Source: Mantis religiosa (lineage: Eukaryota > Arthropoda > Insecta > Mantodea > Mantidae). From it: a stretch of DNA of 64,000 nucleotides. The first letter of the stretch is position 1, and each line of letters begins with the position of its first letter. Positions 20,947-31,142 of this stretch are shown here, piece after piece. The notes below the pieces were generated by a model, which saw only the letters and a program-made list of their open reading frames with translations, searched no databases and had not been told where the DNA came from. The stretch covers positions 76,838,985 through 76,902,984 of the forward strand of contig CM060958.1 of NCBI GenBank assembly GCA_030765055.1. The letters run 5' to 3'. The translations under genes were made by a program, and so were the position numbers.

Positions 20947-21978
20947 TTCTCCTCGTTTGGTGGTACTTTCTTTGAACAAGTAGACGGAGTAGCAATGGAC
21001 CTCCCTTTGTCACCAGCTATAGCTAATTTCTATATGGAACACCTAGAACATGAAATACTTGACAGAGCTCCACTTAAACCATCTCATTTCTATAGATACG
21101 TGGACGACACTTTTGTAATTTGGCCACATGGATCATACACTTTGCCTAGCTTTCTTGCGCATATCAACAGTCTTCGACATCAAATACAGTTTACCATGGA
21201 AGTGGAGAAGGATGGAACTCTACCATTCCTGGACGTTCTTGTTTCCAAAAACAGCAACGGTACACTGGGGCATGCTGTATATCGCAAGCCTACACACACC
21301 GAAATCTATCTGAACGCTCATAGTTTCCATCGTAAGTCTCAACGACTGGGAGTTCTCAATACACTGGCCCACAGAGCTTTGTCTATCTCTGATCCCAGCC
21401 ACTTAAAACAACAATTGCAACAACTGAGACTCAATTTCCGTCAAAACGGCTATTCCGAATATGACGTTTAAGCATCGATCACCAAAGCTAGGAAAGGGAA
21501 ACCTGTAATACAGCAAGCTACATATGCTACAGCCTGCATCCCGTTTACCGGCAATCTATCCGGCAGAATCAGCAGAATTCTCGCCAAATACAACATCAGG
21601 ACCATCCACAAGCCACCTCCGAAGATTAAACATCTGTTGATACCAGTGAAAGACAAACAGTATTTCCAAGTTCCGGGAGTGTACCGCATTCCCTGTGAAT
21701 GTGGGACACCGTATATAGGGCAACCCGGAAGGACCATCGCTAATAGAATAATCAAACATGAACGGAGCATTCGTTTAATGCAACCTCGGAAGTTTGGGCT
21801 GGCAGAGCATTGTTTTGATAACGACCATAGAGCCAATTTTCGGGAGACGACCATCTTGGAAAAATGCAACAATTACTGGGAGCGGAGAATTAGGAGGCTT
21901 TGGCGATTTCCTCTGAAAGGAGCACGCTTAATCGTGATGCTGGATTTCAGTTCAGCTCCTCTTGGAAACCGGCCTTAA
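20947..21978 (+). pseudogene. Penelope-like RT and GIY-YIG endonuclease, one internal stop
   Basis: The frame is open from 20947 (FSSFGGTFFEQVDGVAMDLP) with RT motif B as GVAMDLPLSPAIANFYMEHL, where most relatives have GS rather than DL after AM. The catalytic YVDD box lies in YRYVDDTFVIW near 21090, then TLPFLDV and YRKPTHTEIYLNAHSFH (thumb region). A single TAA at 21469-21471 interrupts. The same frame continues with the linker (KPPPKIKHLL) and the endonuclease: GVYRIPCECGTPYIGQPGR, in which the GVY and YIG strands and an Arg are kept, then HERSIRL, LAEHCF, and a Glu-bearing helix TTILEKCNNYWERR. It ends at 21978. Upstream RT motifs (fingers) are missing. With one stop and no frameshift over about 340 codons, this is one of the better-preserved coding regions in the window, but it is not functional. 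Confidence 0.85.
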
Positions 21979-22270
21979 AAATGGAAATCCGTCGATTTAA
22001 GAAGCAAAGATCAATACAACTTGATAATAAAGTTAACTAGTTACGTTTCTTTGACACACTTTTCTATACTCATGTCATCTGCTGACCTGGCATTTAATTG
22101 ACTGAAAACAGTCTTTTGTTCAGTAATGCGAATTTTGATAGTGTTTTGTCTTTGTTTATAGTTGTGTTATATCCAGTATTTCATTTGTGGTTATAACATT
22201 TTGTAAATATCCTGATGATGGGAGAGATGCACACTCCCAAAACGTTGATATCTAATCTTCCTTTCACCTG
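20947..22270 (+). mobile_element. Penelope-like element, 5'-truncated
   Basis: Contains the C-terminal half of a Penelope-type reverse transcriptase, a linker, a GIY-YIG endonuclease domain and a 3' UTR. The UTR includes GATGATGGGAGAGATGCACA followed by CTCCCAAAACGTTGATATC, a segment that recurs almost unchanged at 46680-46720 in a second Penelope fragment. Penelope-like elements are a distinct retroelement class whose RT is fused to GIY-YIG. Confidence 0.85.
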
Positions 22271-22310
22271 GCTGGCTGCCCGAGAAGAAAGTGAATGTAC
22301 CTAATAGTGT

Positions 22311-22650
22311 CCTGCGCCAAGGCGTAGTGGGCTAAGGCGTCCTGTTTTGGTCCTCTACCACAGAAGGCAACCGGATTCGATTCCACCCCTGAAGTGCACG
22401 AATTTTAAAACCTGGATATAGGACCGGTGCCCACTCAGCATCGTGAGGAAGTTGAAGAGCTACGCTAGGTATCGAACCCTGGTCTAGAAAGTCAACTTTC
22501 CGGCTGGGGGTGCGGAGCTGCTGACTACATCTCCTCCCCGTATCGGTTGGATGATAGGCCACCTCTATCTTGCGTATATGGGCGTGAGGCCGGCAGTCGG
22601 TTTGACATATCTCGGCGCAGTAGAGGCTGTTGTGCCATGGGCTGCCGTGG
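22311..22650 (+). mobile_element. tRNA-headed SINE (family F)
   Basis: The head has GGCGTAGTGGGCTAAGGCG (box A-like) and CCGGATTCGATTCC (box B) about 45 bp apart. The body is GC-richer than the neighbourhood and ends about 22650, where a family B head begins. It follows closely on the Penelope 3' UTR. No second copy is recognised in this window, so the 3' limit is approximate. Confidence 0.5.
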
Positions 22651-22656
22651 TCACTA

Positions 22657-22930
22657 TGAAGCCTGGGACTTAAGTATTTAGAGCATGGTAAGTCGCCACA
22701 AAAGGTGCGCATATCATTATATTTGAGAGCCCCTATTGGCTTACCGAGAAAATACGAGTCAACTGACAATTTAAGGTCATGCTGGTATGTTGGCCATAGT
22801 AGCTCAATGGGTAAGAGCAGCCGGACGGAGACCGAGTGATCCGTAGTTCAAATTCCGTTTATGGCACTGAATTTTTCAATCTGACTATCTATTCAAATCA
22901 TCGCCTACACATGACTAGTGTGGAATAACA
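22657..22930 (+). repeat. Family B tRNA-core repeat, plus, complete unit
   Basis: Head TATGAAGCCTGGGACTTAAG, GTAAGTCGCCACAAAAGGTG, GAGAGCCCCTATTGGC, ATACGAGTCAACTGACAATT; core GGCCATAGTAGCTCAATGGG, GCAGCCGGACGGAGACCGAG, TAGTTCAAATTCCG, TTATGGCACTGAATTTTTCA; tail CATCGCCTACACATGACTAG, TGTGGAATAAC. The core has an anticodon-arm-like CCGG/CCGAG pairing around ACGGAGA. Confidence 0.75.
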
Positions 22931-23204
22931 TTAAATTCCAGTTAATTTTGTTGCTGTTTGTCATTTTGATAATATTCTGTTTTGTTATATCGTGTAATAT
23001 TATATTCATTTCATTAGTTGGAAATTATATTTCTAATATACTTCATTCTATAAATAGAAATAGATTATTGAACACAATGTACAAAAGGGGATACCCTCTC
23101 ATATAGTACATTAATTAAAATCTTATAGAGGGACAAAAATTATCAGAAATGGAGGCACGATAAAAACAAAAGAAATAATAGTAAATCAAGGAGTGGGACA
23201 GGGA

Positions 23205-23448
23205 CTTTTTTAATTTACGTCCTCCAACGTTAAGTCATATCGGAATATGAATGAAATGGGTGAAATGACCCTCAAATAAATCCGAGGTCCATGGAGCTTA
23301 GAGTTAGTTACCCGACATTCGTCTTTCAAGATAAGGGAAAATCTCGGGATAAAAACCTTATCTAGATAACTCACCCTGACCGAGATTCGAACTCGGAACC
23401 TCTTGAACGTGAGGCAGACACGCTACCATTCACGCTACCGAGGCGTAC
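23205..23448 (-). mobile_element. SINE family A, minus, inserted in RTE RT, 11-bp TSD
   Basis: Full-length family A on the minus strand, with head complement TTCGAACTCGGAACCTCTTG and GTGAGGCAGACACGCTACC and tail complement TTTTTTAATTTACGTCCTCC. TGGGACAGGGA occurs exactly at 23194-23204 and 23449-23459. Removing the SINE and one repeat restores GVGQG|CSLSP of the RT, so orientation and order of events are clear. Confidence 0.93.
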
Positions 23449-24088
23449 TGGGACAGGGATGTAGCCTTTCTCCCGCAGTATTTAATATATACTTGGACGA
23501 TTTGATAAAAACTTGGAAAAAACAAGTGGATGAGGAATACAAATAAATAGAAATAAAAACTTAAAATGTGACACTCTCTACTGATGTAGCAAAAATACAA
23601 GAAAATGAAGAAAGCCTTCAACGTTTCATTATAAAACGTATTTATTGGTAGAAGAGTACAATCTAAACATATCTACAAAAAAAGGAAAAATAATGACACA
23701 TCGAGGAAAATATCCTGTAGGATCAAAAATAAGCATTGAAAACAAATGCCTGGAACAGCTCTCGAATTTCAGCTATTTGGGCTGTGATGTAAGCTTTGAT
23801 TTAGATAAAGACAAAGAAAACAAAATAAACAAACTTCAACAGATATGTGAAACTATAGCAAGAACATTTAAAAACAAATCAAGGAAAGAAAGTTAAAATT
23901 TTATAAAAGGATGGCAATCCCAGTGCTCATGTATGGAAGTGAGTCCTAAATATTAAAAGTAAGAGATAAAGTAAGATACAGGCAGCAGAAATGAGGTTCT
24001 TAAGAACAGTTAAAGAATGTACTAGACGAGATTTAATAAGAAATGAAACTGTTCGAGAGGAACTAAACATATATAAATCACAAAATAG

Positions 24089-24759
24089 TGTATCCGCTTA
24101 CCCTACACATGCAGGCTCTTTGAGTTACTACGATTCTTCTCTGCATCCGAGCTGTGCTGCATTTTGGATATGGCCAACTCGTTAGTTTGTTAGACATGCT
24201 GCCTGATTACTCTCAGCCACCTACAAGTTTCGCTGCGTACCGGTAGGAAGCACCAATGTCGCCGGCAGAGGGAGCAAAATAGTCCTACAGTTGAATAGCG
24301 CCACCACTGGGAGGGATAGGCTCCGATGTTTCCTCGGAAGGTCGAGGACAAGTATCTCACTTCGGTTATGCATATGGCACAGTGTACTTTTCGACTTATT
24401 CGTCGCTCCACACGCAGGCACATTGGGGACAACATCTTTGGCTTTGCTTCATATGTAATTTCCGGACACACCTTTTCTAAATTTCCATTGCAAATTTTTC
24501 CTCTGTATTTCTCAGGTAAATTATTATAAATTTCAAGGAGTTAGTGCACGACAAAAAACATCAAAAGAAATTATAAAGACTCTCAGTGATCAGTGGCAAG
24601 GAAAATACGTGCATTGTTATGTTTGAAATTTTAAGAATAGAAAGAGATTGTTGAAAAGAACCAACTTGGAATATTTTGTGCCTTTCCTTGATAATCCTTC
24701 TCGGACTTTTCATGTCTAGCTTCTCTATTATTAATATATGTAGGAAATGGTACAATTGG
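24089..24759. mobile_element. Unidentified 671-bp insert in RTE, 9-bp direct repeat
   Basis: ACAAAATAG occurs at 24080-24088 and 24760-24768 and brackets a block with no RTE similarity. The host frame resumes after it (NIYKSQ before, NKIEENI after). The insert is GC-richer in its centre (24180-24440) and has no TIR, poly-A or tRNA head that I can see. A 9-bp duplication is compatible with a Mutator-type or retroposed sequence, but the short AT-rich repeat could be coincidental. Confidence 0.5.
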
Positions 24760-24990
24760 ACAAAATAGAAGAAAATATATAGAACTGGAAAGAACATATG
24801 ACAAGAATGAACGAAGAAAGAGTACCGGTTATAATAATAAGATACAATCCTCGTGGAAGAAGAGATGCAGAATGCCTTAGAAAAAGATGGAATATGAAGA
24901 CGGAACAGGCAGAAATGCCTAATCCCTGAAGTGAAGGAGATATACCTTTGGGTAAAATAGGATATCACAAAATTGGCTAGGAATCCTAAC

Positions 24991-26739
24991 ATCGCATCTG
25001 TAGGTTTTTGTTTCTGTGTAACCGCCTTTGTTTGGGGAAATAATAATAGGTACTATTTGCTTCACTCGGTTTGTATTTCTGTAGAGCAAAGCAGTTGACT
25101 AGATACAGTTTGCTTATGTGAACAGGAACCACGAAACCAGTTTCATTCCAGATCGGTTTAGCTTTTCCATTGTTCCATATCTGGAAGACAAAGCTATCTG
25201 CAACAATGGGTTCTTCTTGACGTGGGCTTCTTTTTGTTCCTATTTTAATAGTACGTCTGTACTTTAACTGTAAGCAACTAGGCAGGAAGATACAGACGCC
25301 GTTTTATTTCAGTAGATAAACTAAAACGCAATTATGTTTTAGGAGAATTAAACAAACACTCTAGTTGGTATTCCCTTGGTTTTCGCAAATGAACATTGCA
25401 CATTAAAACACAAACTGAGGAATATTCTATATTTGTATTCGTTAATTCCAAAAGCAATTCCGTGACATCTCTAGGAACTTCTGAATTGCTCTTTATAATT
25501 TATAATCAGAGCATTTCGCTTTTGTAGGACGACGAAGCACAAGATTCTTACATTTGAGGATAAGGATTCAATTAACTTCCTTTTATGTCTCATAAAAGGA
25601 GAGCCAAACAGATTACTTGTTCGCAACCAAAAGCTGTAAACCTTTAAGGTCAGTTCTCGTTTTCGTTTACGAGGTAATACATAATGGTGGAAAATAAAAG
25701 CATATTTAACTTTAGTAAATCCCTCACGGAGAGTTGCATATTAAGTTCCGACTATAATTGGATATACTTTTCATAACATTAATTTTAATTAATAAACCAT
25801 TTAAAATAAGGCGACACTTCAGTGAGAAATAGGAACTATTTTTTTAATTTTACATTATACATTTTCTGCATTTATTTACACACTGAATATTCAGAAAATG
25901 TGGATCACCCAAGTGTTTATTTTGACTGCATGGGTTACGTAGAGTCAGAAATCTGATTTGCAGAAATTTAGAACAACTTTTGCTGCATTAAAAAGACGTG
26001 AAATTGACATTCAGCTGTTTTCAAGACTGACTTGGTGTTTTATTGCACGAAAACAAATGAAAGTAATCACTGCGGTACACTTCAATCGTCAACTGTCACA
26101 ATAACCAACAAACAACTGCCACTTCTAACACCTTGCGTGGTATTTATACCTCCCAATCCACTGTTTCTAGAATGACACAGAACTTCCGAGAAATTTCTCG
26201 GCAACAACAATGGTCCAAACACTCTGGAGCATCTCTCTGTCTCTTTCTCTCCTGCCCACGCGCCCAGCTCCAGGCTTGTGGCAGCAACGCAACAATGGCA
26301 CACGGTGACATTATTTTGGTTTTGCAAACTTTACGAACAAATGTATTTGTGTGACTACATGTACTCGCAAATATGTATACAAAAGAAAAATAATTTGTTG
26401 TTTGAACATTAGCTTCATTGTGCTATTAGTGAGTTCTGTTTGAAAGTATCGTTGAGCAGATTCGAGTTCAAGGCAGGTTAAGTTTTCTAAATGGCTCAGT
26501 CAAACAAACAAAAGCTCTGGATTCAAATCCCATCCAATTGTATATATCCAGTTCGTTACATTTACAAAACCAAAAAAGAACGTCCTAAAATATCCAAATG
26601 AAAACTTATTTTATTTATACAAATTTATACTATCCAATCCATTATGAATACAATTATATAATTGAACATATTTTAGAATGAATACCATTTGTATCAAGAT
26701 CATTTCAAGTTATTGTTAAAATCAATCCAAGCACTCCAT
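24991..26739. other. Mostly featureless; palindromic heat-shock-like sites at 26160-26200
   Basis: 24991-26100 is AT-rich and shows nothing. Between about 26137 and 26200 a GTGGTATTTATACC stretch is followed by TTCTAGAA, AGAACTTCC and GAGAAATTTCTC, inverted GAA/TTC units resembling heat-shock elements. There is no gene nearby to regulate, and the short open frames around it carry no motif. I record the sites without claiming function. Confidence 0.35.
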
Positions 26740-27540
26740 TAATATCTTGTGTCGCAAGGGAGGTTCTGCTCTTCAGGTTTTTTATCCACGAACTGTGGCG
26801 TTTGTTTTCCCCCCGGCATTGATTTCTTTGTCTTCCTCATTCGAGGCGCTGTTTACCGGGGGGATTGCTTCGGATTCCCGCCGCTGCTCTCTTAGAGCGC
26901 TTCGATTTCCGAAGTCTTCCTGTGTGTACTGCTTCGAATCGGGAGTGGAGTTGGTGCCTGGTATCGGCGTGATTTAGTTCTGGGGTAAGTACTCCCAGTT
27001 TTCCTTGGTCTTTGGTAAATTTTCCTTGGGTTTTTCTGGTCGCTTTTGCTGAGCCTTGATTTGTTTTAATGGGCTATTCGTTTCAGTTCCGCGACCGGAA
27101 GCTTTGTGTTCTTTTCCTTCTCCCAAGTTCTGACCCTCTAGGCGAGATAGCTTGCTGGTATTCTTGTCAACGCCAAATGTTTTTGGGCTTCCTACTTAAC
27201 TTGGCTAATTGAATTAAAATAAATTCTTGTCTCAACAGATTATTTAAGGCCTTCAAAGGTAATTTTATAAAGATTGTGATGCTCTTTGTCTCCTTGTGCT
27301 ATTTTACATGGATAATGAACATGTTATATTTGTTAAACTGAAGTATTATAGTTATGAATTAAAGCATTTGAATTGTTTATTGGAGCAACATTGAGTCTGT
27401 TCTTTGTATGCCGTGTACCCTAATCTGGACCGTTTAGCTTTAGGGATTGTAGAGCCAGAATTCCTCTCTTTAGTTTAAACTGTTTGGGAAGTGTTGAGGT
27501 GTGAAGTGCGCGGCCAGGGCACAACACTTTATCTTTTAGA
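26740..27540. other. GC-richer unassigned block with splice-donor-like site
   Basis: Composition rises sharply at about 26745 and falls back after about 27130. It contains an open frame to 26977, then CTGGGGTAAGTACTCCC, a good donor-like sequence (G|GTAAGT) at about 26982. This could be the first exon of a host gene, an LTR-like promoter region of a retroelement, or chance. No domain is recognisable and I see no downstream exon. Confidence 0.3.
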
Positions 27541-27711
27541 AAGGGTTCAATAGAAAAGGTCTTTGGACTTGATGTAAAACAATTCAAACACATCCATTTT
27601 TGTCGTTACAAATGTTTTTCTTAGAATGCTCGTTTACGTCATCAGGCTTCCTGAGGCACGAACGTTATAATTAATGGTATTATTGTTTTATAGGTATAAA
27701 TAAATCATGAA

Positions 27712-27960
27712 ATGTGTGTGTAGTGTTTAACCCCCGCTCTTACTACATACGGCACCGCAGGCGGTGACACTGATGATACATGAGATGAAGATGCGAGCAC
27801 CGGTGGAATGAGATGACGGGAGAAACCGGAGGTCCCGGAGAAAACCCGCCCCAGCACCGTGTTGTCCAACACAAATCTCAATTTGCGGTCGCCTGGGATC
27901 GAACCCGGGCCGCCTTGGTGAGAGCCAAGCGGTCTAACTACTGAGCCACGGCGCGGCCAC
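27712..27960 (-). mobile_element. SINE family D, minus, full length, 12-bp TSD
   Basis: Minus strand: GGCCGCGCCGTGGCTCAGTA (box A) with TTAGACCGCTTGGCTCTCA, box B GGGTTCGATCCCAGGCGACC, GGTTTTCTCCGGGACCTCCG, CATTCCACCGGTGCTCGCAT, TGTATCATCAGTGTCACCGC, TGCCGTATGTAGTAAGAGCG, TTAAACACTACACACAC. Direct repeats ATAAATCATGAA at 27700-27711 and 27961-27972 are identical. This is the best reference copy of family D here. Confidence 0.92.
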
Positions 27961-27972
27961 ATAAATCATGAA

Positions 27973-28743
27973 GTTTCGAGGAATCACTACTGTAGACGCA
28001 ATAAGATTTCGTTTCTTCTGTCCTAAGATATATGGCAGCTCAGTTGTTCAATTTGTTAAACCTTTAGTTCATGTTGATCAATCCTCAGTTTCCATGGAAC
28101 TTATTGTTACATAACCGCAAGCTGCACCATCAAACCTATTCAACAACATATATGTCAACATATGTAAGATAATATAAGATAAGATGCTTTATTGTCACAT
28201 ACGCTTACAAATAGTGAGTAAAAACTCAGTAAACAGGTGACTCGTCAACAATAGAAAATTTAAAATAATGATAATTACACAAAATAACAATAACACTAAT
28301 AATATAAATACTAATAATACTAATAATATAATTACTAATAATATCAATACAACTATATACAAATATTGTTATAATTATGACATGCTGTTGGAATAATATT
28401 GTCAGAATATTAGAATTACAAAATGACAAAAAATTTCATTATATTTCAATTTTGCAATCCAAGCAGCTATCCAGGAGCCCATTTTATTATTACTGACATG
28501 GAAACTAAGATGTACACACAGTAAAGCGAAACCAACTGCTGTCACGTGATTTACTCTACGTGAGAGAGAGATACTGATGTTTCTGATGGGCTAAAGTGAG
28601 TTATGAGTGGATTCCTACTGAATAGAAGCGAGGTAACCGTGAAGTTCATTCCACCAATGAAAGATGTGATCGGTAGAGCTCCATATGCTAAAAAATAATG
28701 GACTATGAAATAAAATATGCTGAACTAACAGAAAATTGGAAAT
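27973..28743. other. AT-rich DNA, possible retroelement tail at 28160
   Basis: GTAAGATAATATAAGATAAG followed by ATGCTTTATTGTCACATACG looks like the reverse-strand simple-repeat 3' tail of a non-LTR element, but no coding part follows on the minus strand beyond AT-rich open frames. 28258-28400 is an ATAATA-rich low-complexity stretch. Confidence 0.35.
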
Positions 28744-29215
28744 TAATTGTTCTTTCACACTAGCCGTGTGTAGGAAACAGCACGAAAAGTAGAGACAGGC
28801 CAAAAATTCAATGCTATAGCCAGGATTTAAACCATGGATCTTCCGGTCTCCGTCCCGCTGCTCTTAACCATTGAACTACCATGGTCAATGTGCCAACATG
28901 ACATTAAACTAAAACTACACCTTTCTATACTTTGTCCTACACACGGATAGTGTGAAAGAAAATTAACTGAACTAATAGTGGTCTGAACTATGAAGCTCGG
29001 GCCTTAAAGTACTTACAGCATAGAAGACTCCGTTAAGGTAGTTGTCTCATATGTTTATGTGAACTCCTAGTAGCTTACCGGAAAAATAACGTGTCATTTG
29101 GAGAACTTAATGTCATGCTGGCGTGTTAACAATGCTTAAGAGGAGGCGGTCGAAGACCGGAAATTCCCTGGTTGAAGTCCCGGCTATGCTATTGAATTTT
29201 CCAGTTTAAGTATAC
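28744..29215. repeat. Family B foldback followed by a complete plus unit
   Basis: 28744-28910: minus tail (TTCTTTCACACTAGCCGTGT) and minus core (GGATTTAAACCATGGATCTT, GCTGCTCTTAACCATTGAAC). 28912-28970: plus tail (CACCTTTCTATACTTTGTCC, GATAGTGTGAAAGAAAATTA). 28986-29215: plus head (AACTATGAAGCTCGGGCCTT) and a degraded core (AATGCTTAAGAGGAGGCGGT, GGTTGAAGTCCCGG), then a terminal CATTGAATTTTCCAG-like end. Confidence 0.7.
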
Positions 29216-29619
29216 ATAACACAAAATCGTCATACAACTATAATCAAATCAAACAAATCAATTGGTTAAAATGTACAAGTGAATACATCGAAAGTCTTAT
29301 TGGGTTATCATTACAAAATGTAATAGTTTTAAATAATAGGATGTCAATATCAAGAGTTTTATGGAAGAAGATGCTGAAACTGTCGTGCACCATTGTCCAT
29401 ACGTGTTTGGCATCTGTTTAGTAAATTATCCAGTACTCTTAGTAGTCTATGTTCTGAATTGCTTGCAATTTCTTGGGGGATATTTTGTTTTAATTCTTCC
29501 TTCGTGGGTTTGTCTTGTATAGCTTTATTTTTCACGGTCGAGACTTGATTCCACCTTCATTGTTATTGTCCGCATAAAATAATCATTATTGGAGCTCTGA
29601 TAAATCTAATATTGTTCAT
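29216..29619. other. No supported feature
   Basis: AT-rich; nothing recognised. Confidence 0.4.
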
Positions 29620-30085
29620 GAAGTACTACAAAAATTAGTGTATGGTGCGCAATTAGTGCAGAAAGAGCTAGAATGCCATATTTTCGAGTCAACAGTCCAT
29701 ACATACGTGAATATAATCTTTCCCCTTCTTTTATTAGATAATTAACAGTCAAGGAGCGTGATTTTTCCCTTTTTTCAACAAGATTCTGCAACAGCCCACA
29801 CGGCCAATGATTTCGATTAGAGCAATTGAAAAGTGTGTTTCAGAACAGAATTATTAGTAAAGATTTGTAGCCCCTCAGTCCACTGACCTAACCCCTGCGA
29901 TTTCTATATCTAAGATAACTTAAAAGTGTATAAGAACCATCCACGCACCTTTGATGAGTTAAAGGTAAATATCCGCCAGGAAATAGCCAGTATTTCACAA
30001 GGGCAACTACGACAAGTGATGGATAGTTTTCTAAACAATTGCCAAAAACATATGGACAACGATGGTGGTCAGTTCTAATATCTGC
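29620..30085 (+). pseudogene. Tc1/mariner-related DDE transposase fragment
   Basis: Across frames on the plus strand: KISVWCAISAERARM (about 29632), FFQQDSATAHTANDFD (second catalytic Asp, about 29775), SPSVH..NPCDFYI (third Asp, about 29890), then NLKVYKNHPRTFDELKVNIR, QEIASISQGQLRQVMDSFLN and NCQKHMDNDGGQF. The order and spacing match an insect DDE transposase type with WCAIS, QQDSATAHTA, PPRSPDLNPCDFYLWG and a C-terminal R..NC...GGQFEH. Several stops and frame changes; the N-terminal part is missing. Confidence 0.75.
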
Positions 30086-30091
30086 TTTCAT

Positions 30092-31138
30092 AAAAGTGGT
30101 AAGTAAAGTATTTAAAATTAGTTTTAAAAATGTTATATGCCTTTATCCGCGCCTTTCTGTGATAGCGGAAGCTGGGGACGACCGCCGAGGACGCGGACAG
30201 CAAAATACCGCTTTGCCGGTTCGGAGGTTTTTTGACTAAAGTTAGATTAATGCTTAAATGTAACATTTTATTGCATATATTACTAATATCGCAGATTTTT
30301 ATTACGAAGCCCATATTAGCTCATATAACTTTATTTAAATGGTTTTGATATCATTTCGACGTTATTATTTTTATATGTTTCTGTAGCAATGGGTACACAA
30401 TTCTACTAACCAATTTAAAATGTTTTATTGCTCACGGCAAAGATAATTACATAAATGGGGCTTTAAATTAGCAATGCACGAATAATGGAGATTTACTAAG
30501 CATACATACGTATACATTGCTTCAATTCTTTTCTCCATGTCATGGATTTCTATTTTACCATTTTCAGCAATGTATAAACATTATTTACAACTAATAATTT
30601 ATAAATAACTGCTTAAATATCGAAGTGAATTAGAGTGTCCAGCTATCAAAACATACACATTAATACACTTTCACAGCAATGATATGCTAAATTTTACAGC
30701 TAAAGCATTTTTAATAGAAAAAATTAATTAATAACCATATAAACAACGTCAGTTGAACTTATACGTTAACGGGAGCAGTACCAACCTGACGCAACGGAAT
30801 TATATATGAAAGCGCAACGCAGGCAATGCTGCGATAGCGTTTTAATGTACTTGTCCTTTAATTCGGCCCCTAATTTGTTTCTCTGTGTCTGTGTCTCTCG
30901 CCATGGCAGAGACAAAACACATCGGGTGGTCTATACAAATCTCCTTCCTTGTAGTTAATTTATCCCGGATATCACGGATGGCAAAAGGTTTGCCTAAGTG
31001 GAAATGTAAAGGGGGCTGTACAGCAGAGAGGAGCCCCAGCTAAATAAAACAGCAATGCTTGAAAAACACATTAGATGTAAAGATTGGTCCTACCTGCTCT
31101 GTGAATAGTCACGAGCTCGATTCTCGAGAAAGCTTTCC
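30092..31138. other. AT-rich DNA, no supported gene
   Basis: A slightly GC-richer patch lies at 30765-31090. No motif or repeat assigned. Confidence 0.45.
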
Positions 31139-31142
31139 TTAA

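Larger units (their letters stand above)
23115..24990 (+). pseudogene. RTE-like non-LTR retrotransposon, interrupted twice
   Basis: The RT starts near 23123 (SYRGTKIIRNGGTIKTKEII, VNQGVGQG) and is cut by a SINE at 23205-23448. It resumes CSLSPAVFNIYLDDLIKTW. The catalytic box is degraded: at the usual ADD the frame reads STDVAKIQENEESLQRF. It continues EYNLNISTKKGKIM, NFSYLGCDVSF and KINKLQQICETIARTFKN, then with a frameshift MRFLRTVKECTRRD. A 671-bp insert (24089-24759) follows, then KIEENI.NWKEHMTRMNEERV and YNPRGRRD..CLRKRW. This order matches RTE-type C-termini, which end with an NPKGRRD.GRPRKRW-like motif. Stops and frame changes make it dead. Confidence 0.85.

Noticed and set aside
21468..21872. 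134-codon minus-strand open frame
   Set aside because: Antisense shadow of the Penelope linker and GIY-YIG domain.
22332..22769. 145-codon minus-strand open frame
   Set aside because: Overlaps a tRNA-headed SINE and the head of a family B unit; spurious.
24561..24992. 143-codon minus-strand open frame rich in Phe, Tyr and Ser
   Set aside because: It is antisense to the RTE-like element end (NPRGRRD region on the plus strand) and therefore a shadow.
26160..26200. Heat-shock promoter of an Hsp gene
   Set aside because: HSE-like palindromes are present but no Hsp coding sequence follows on either strand.
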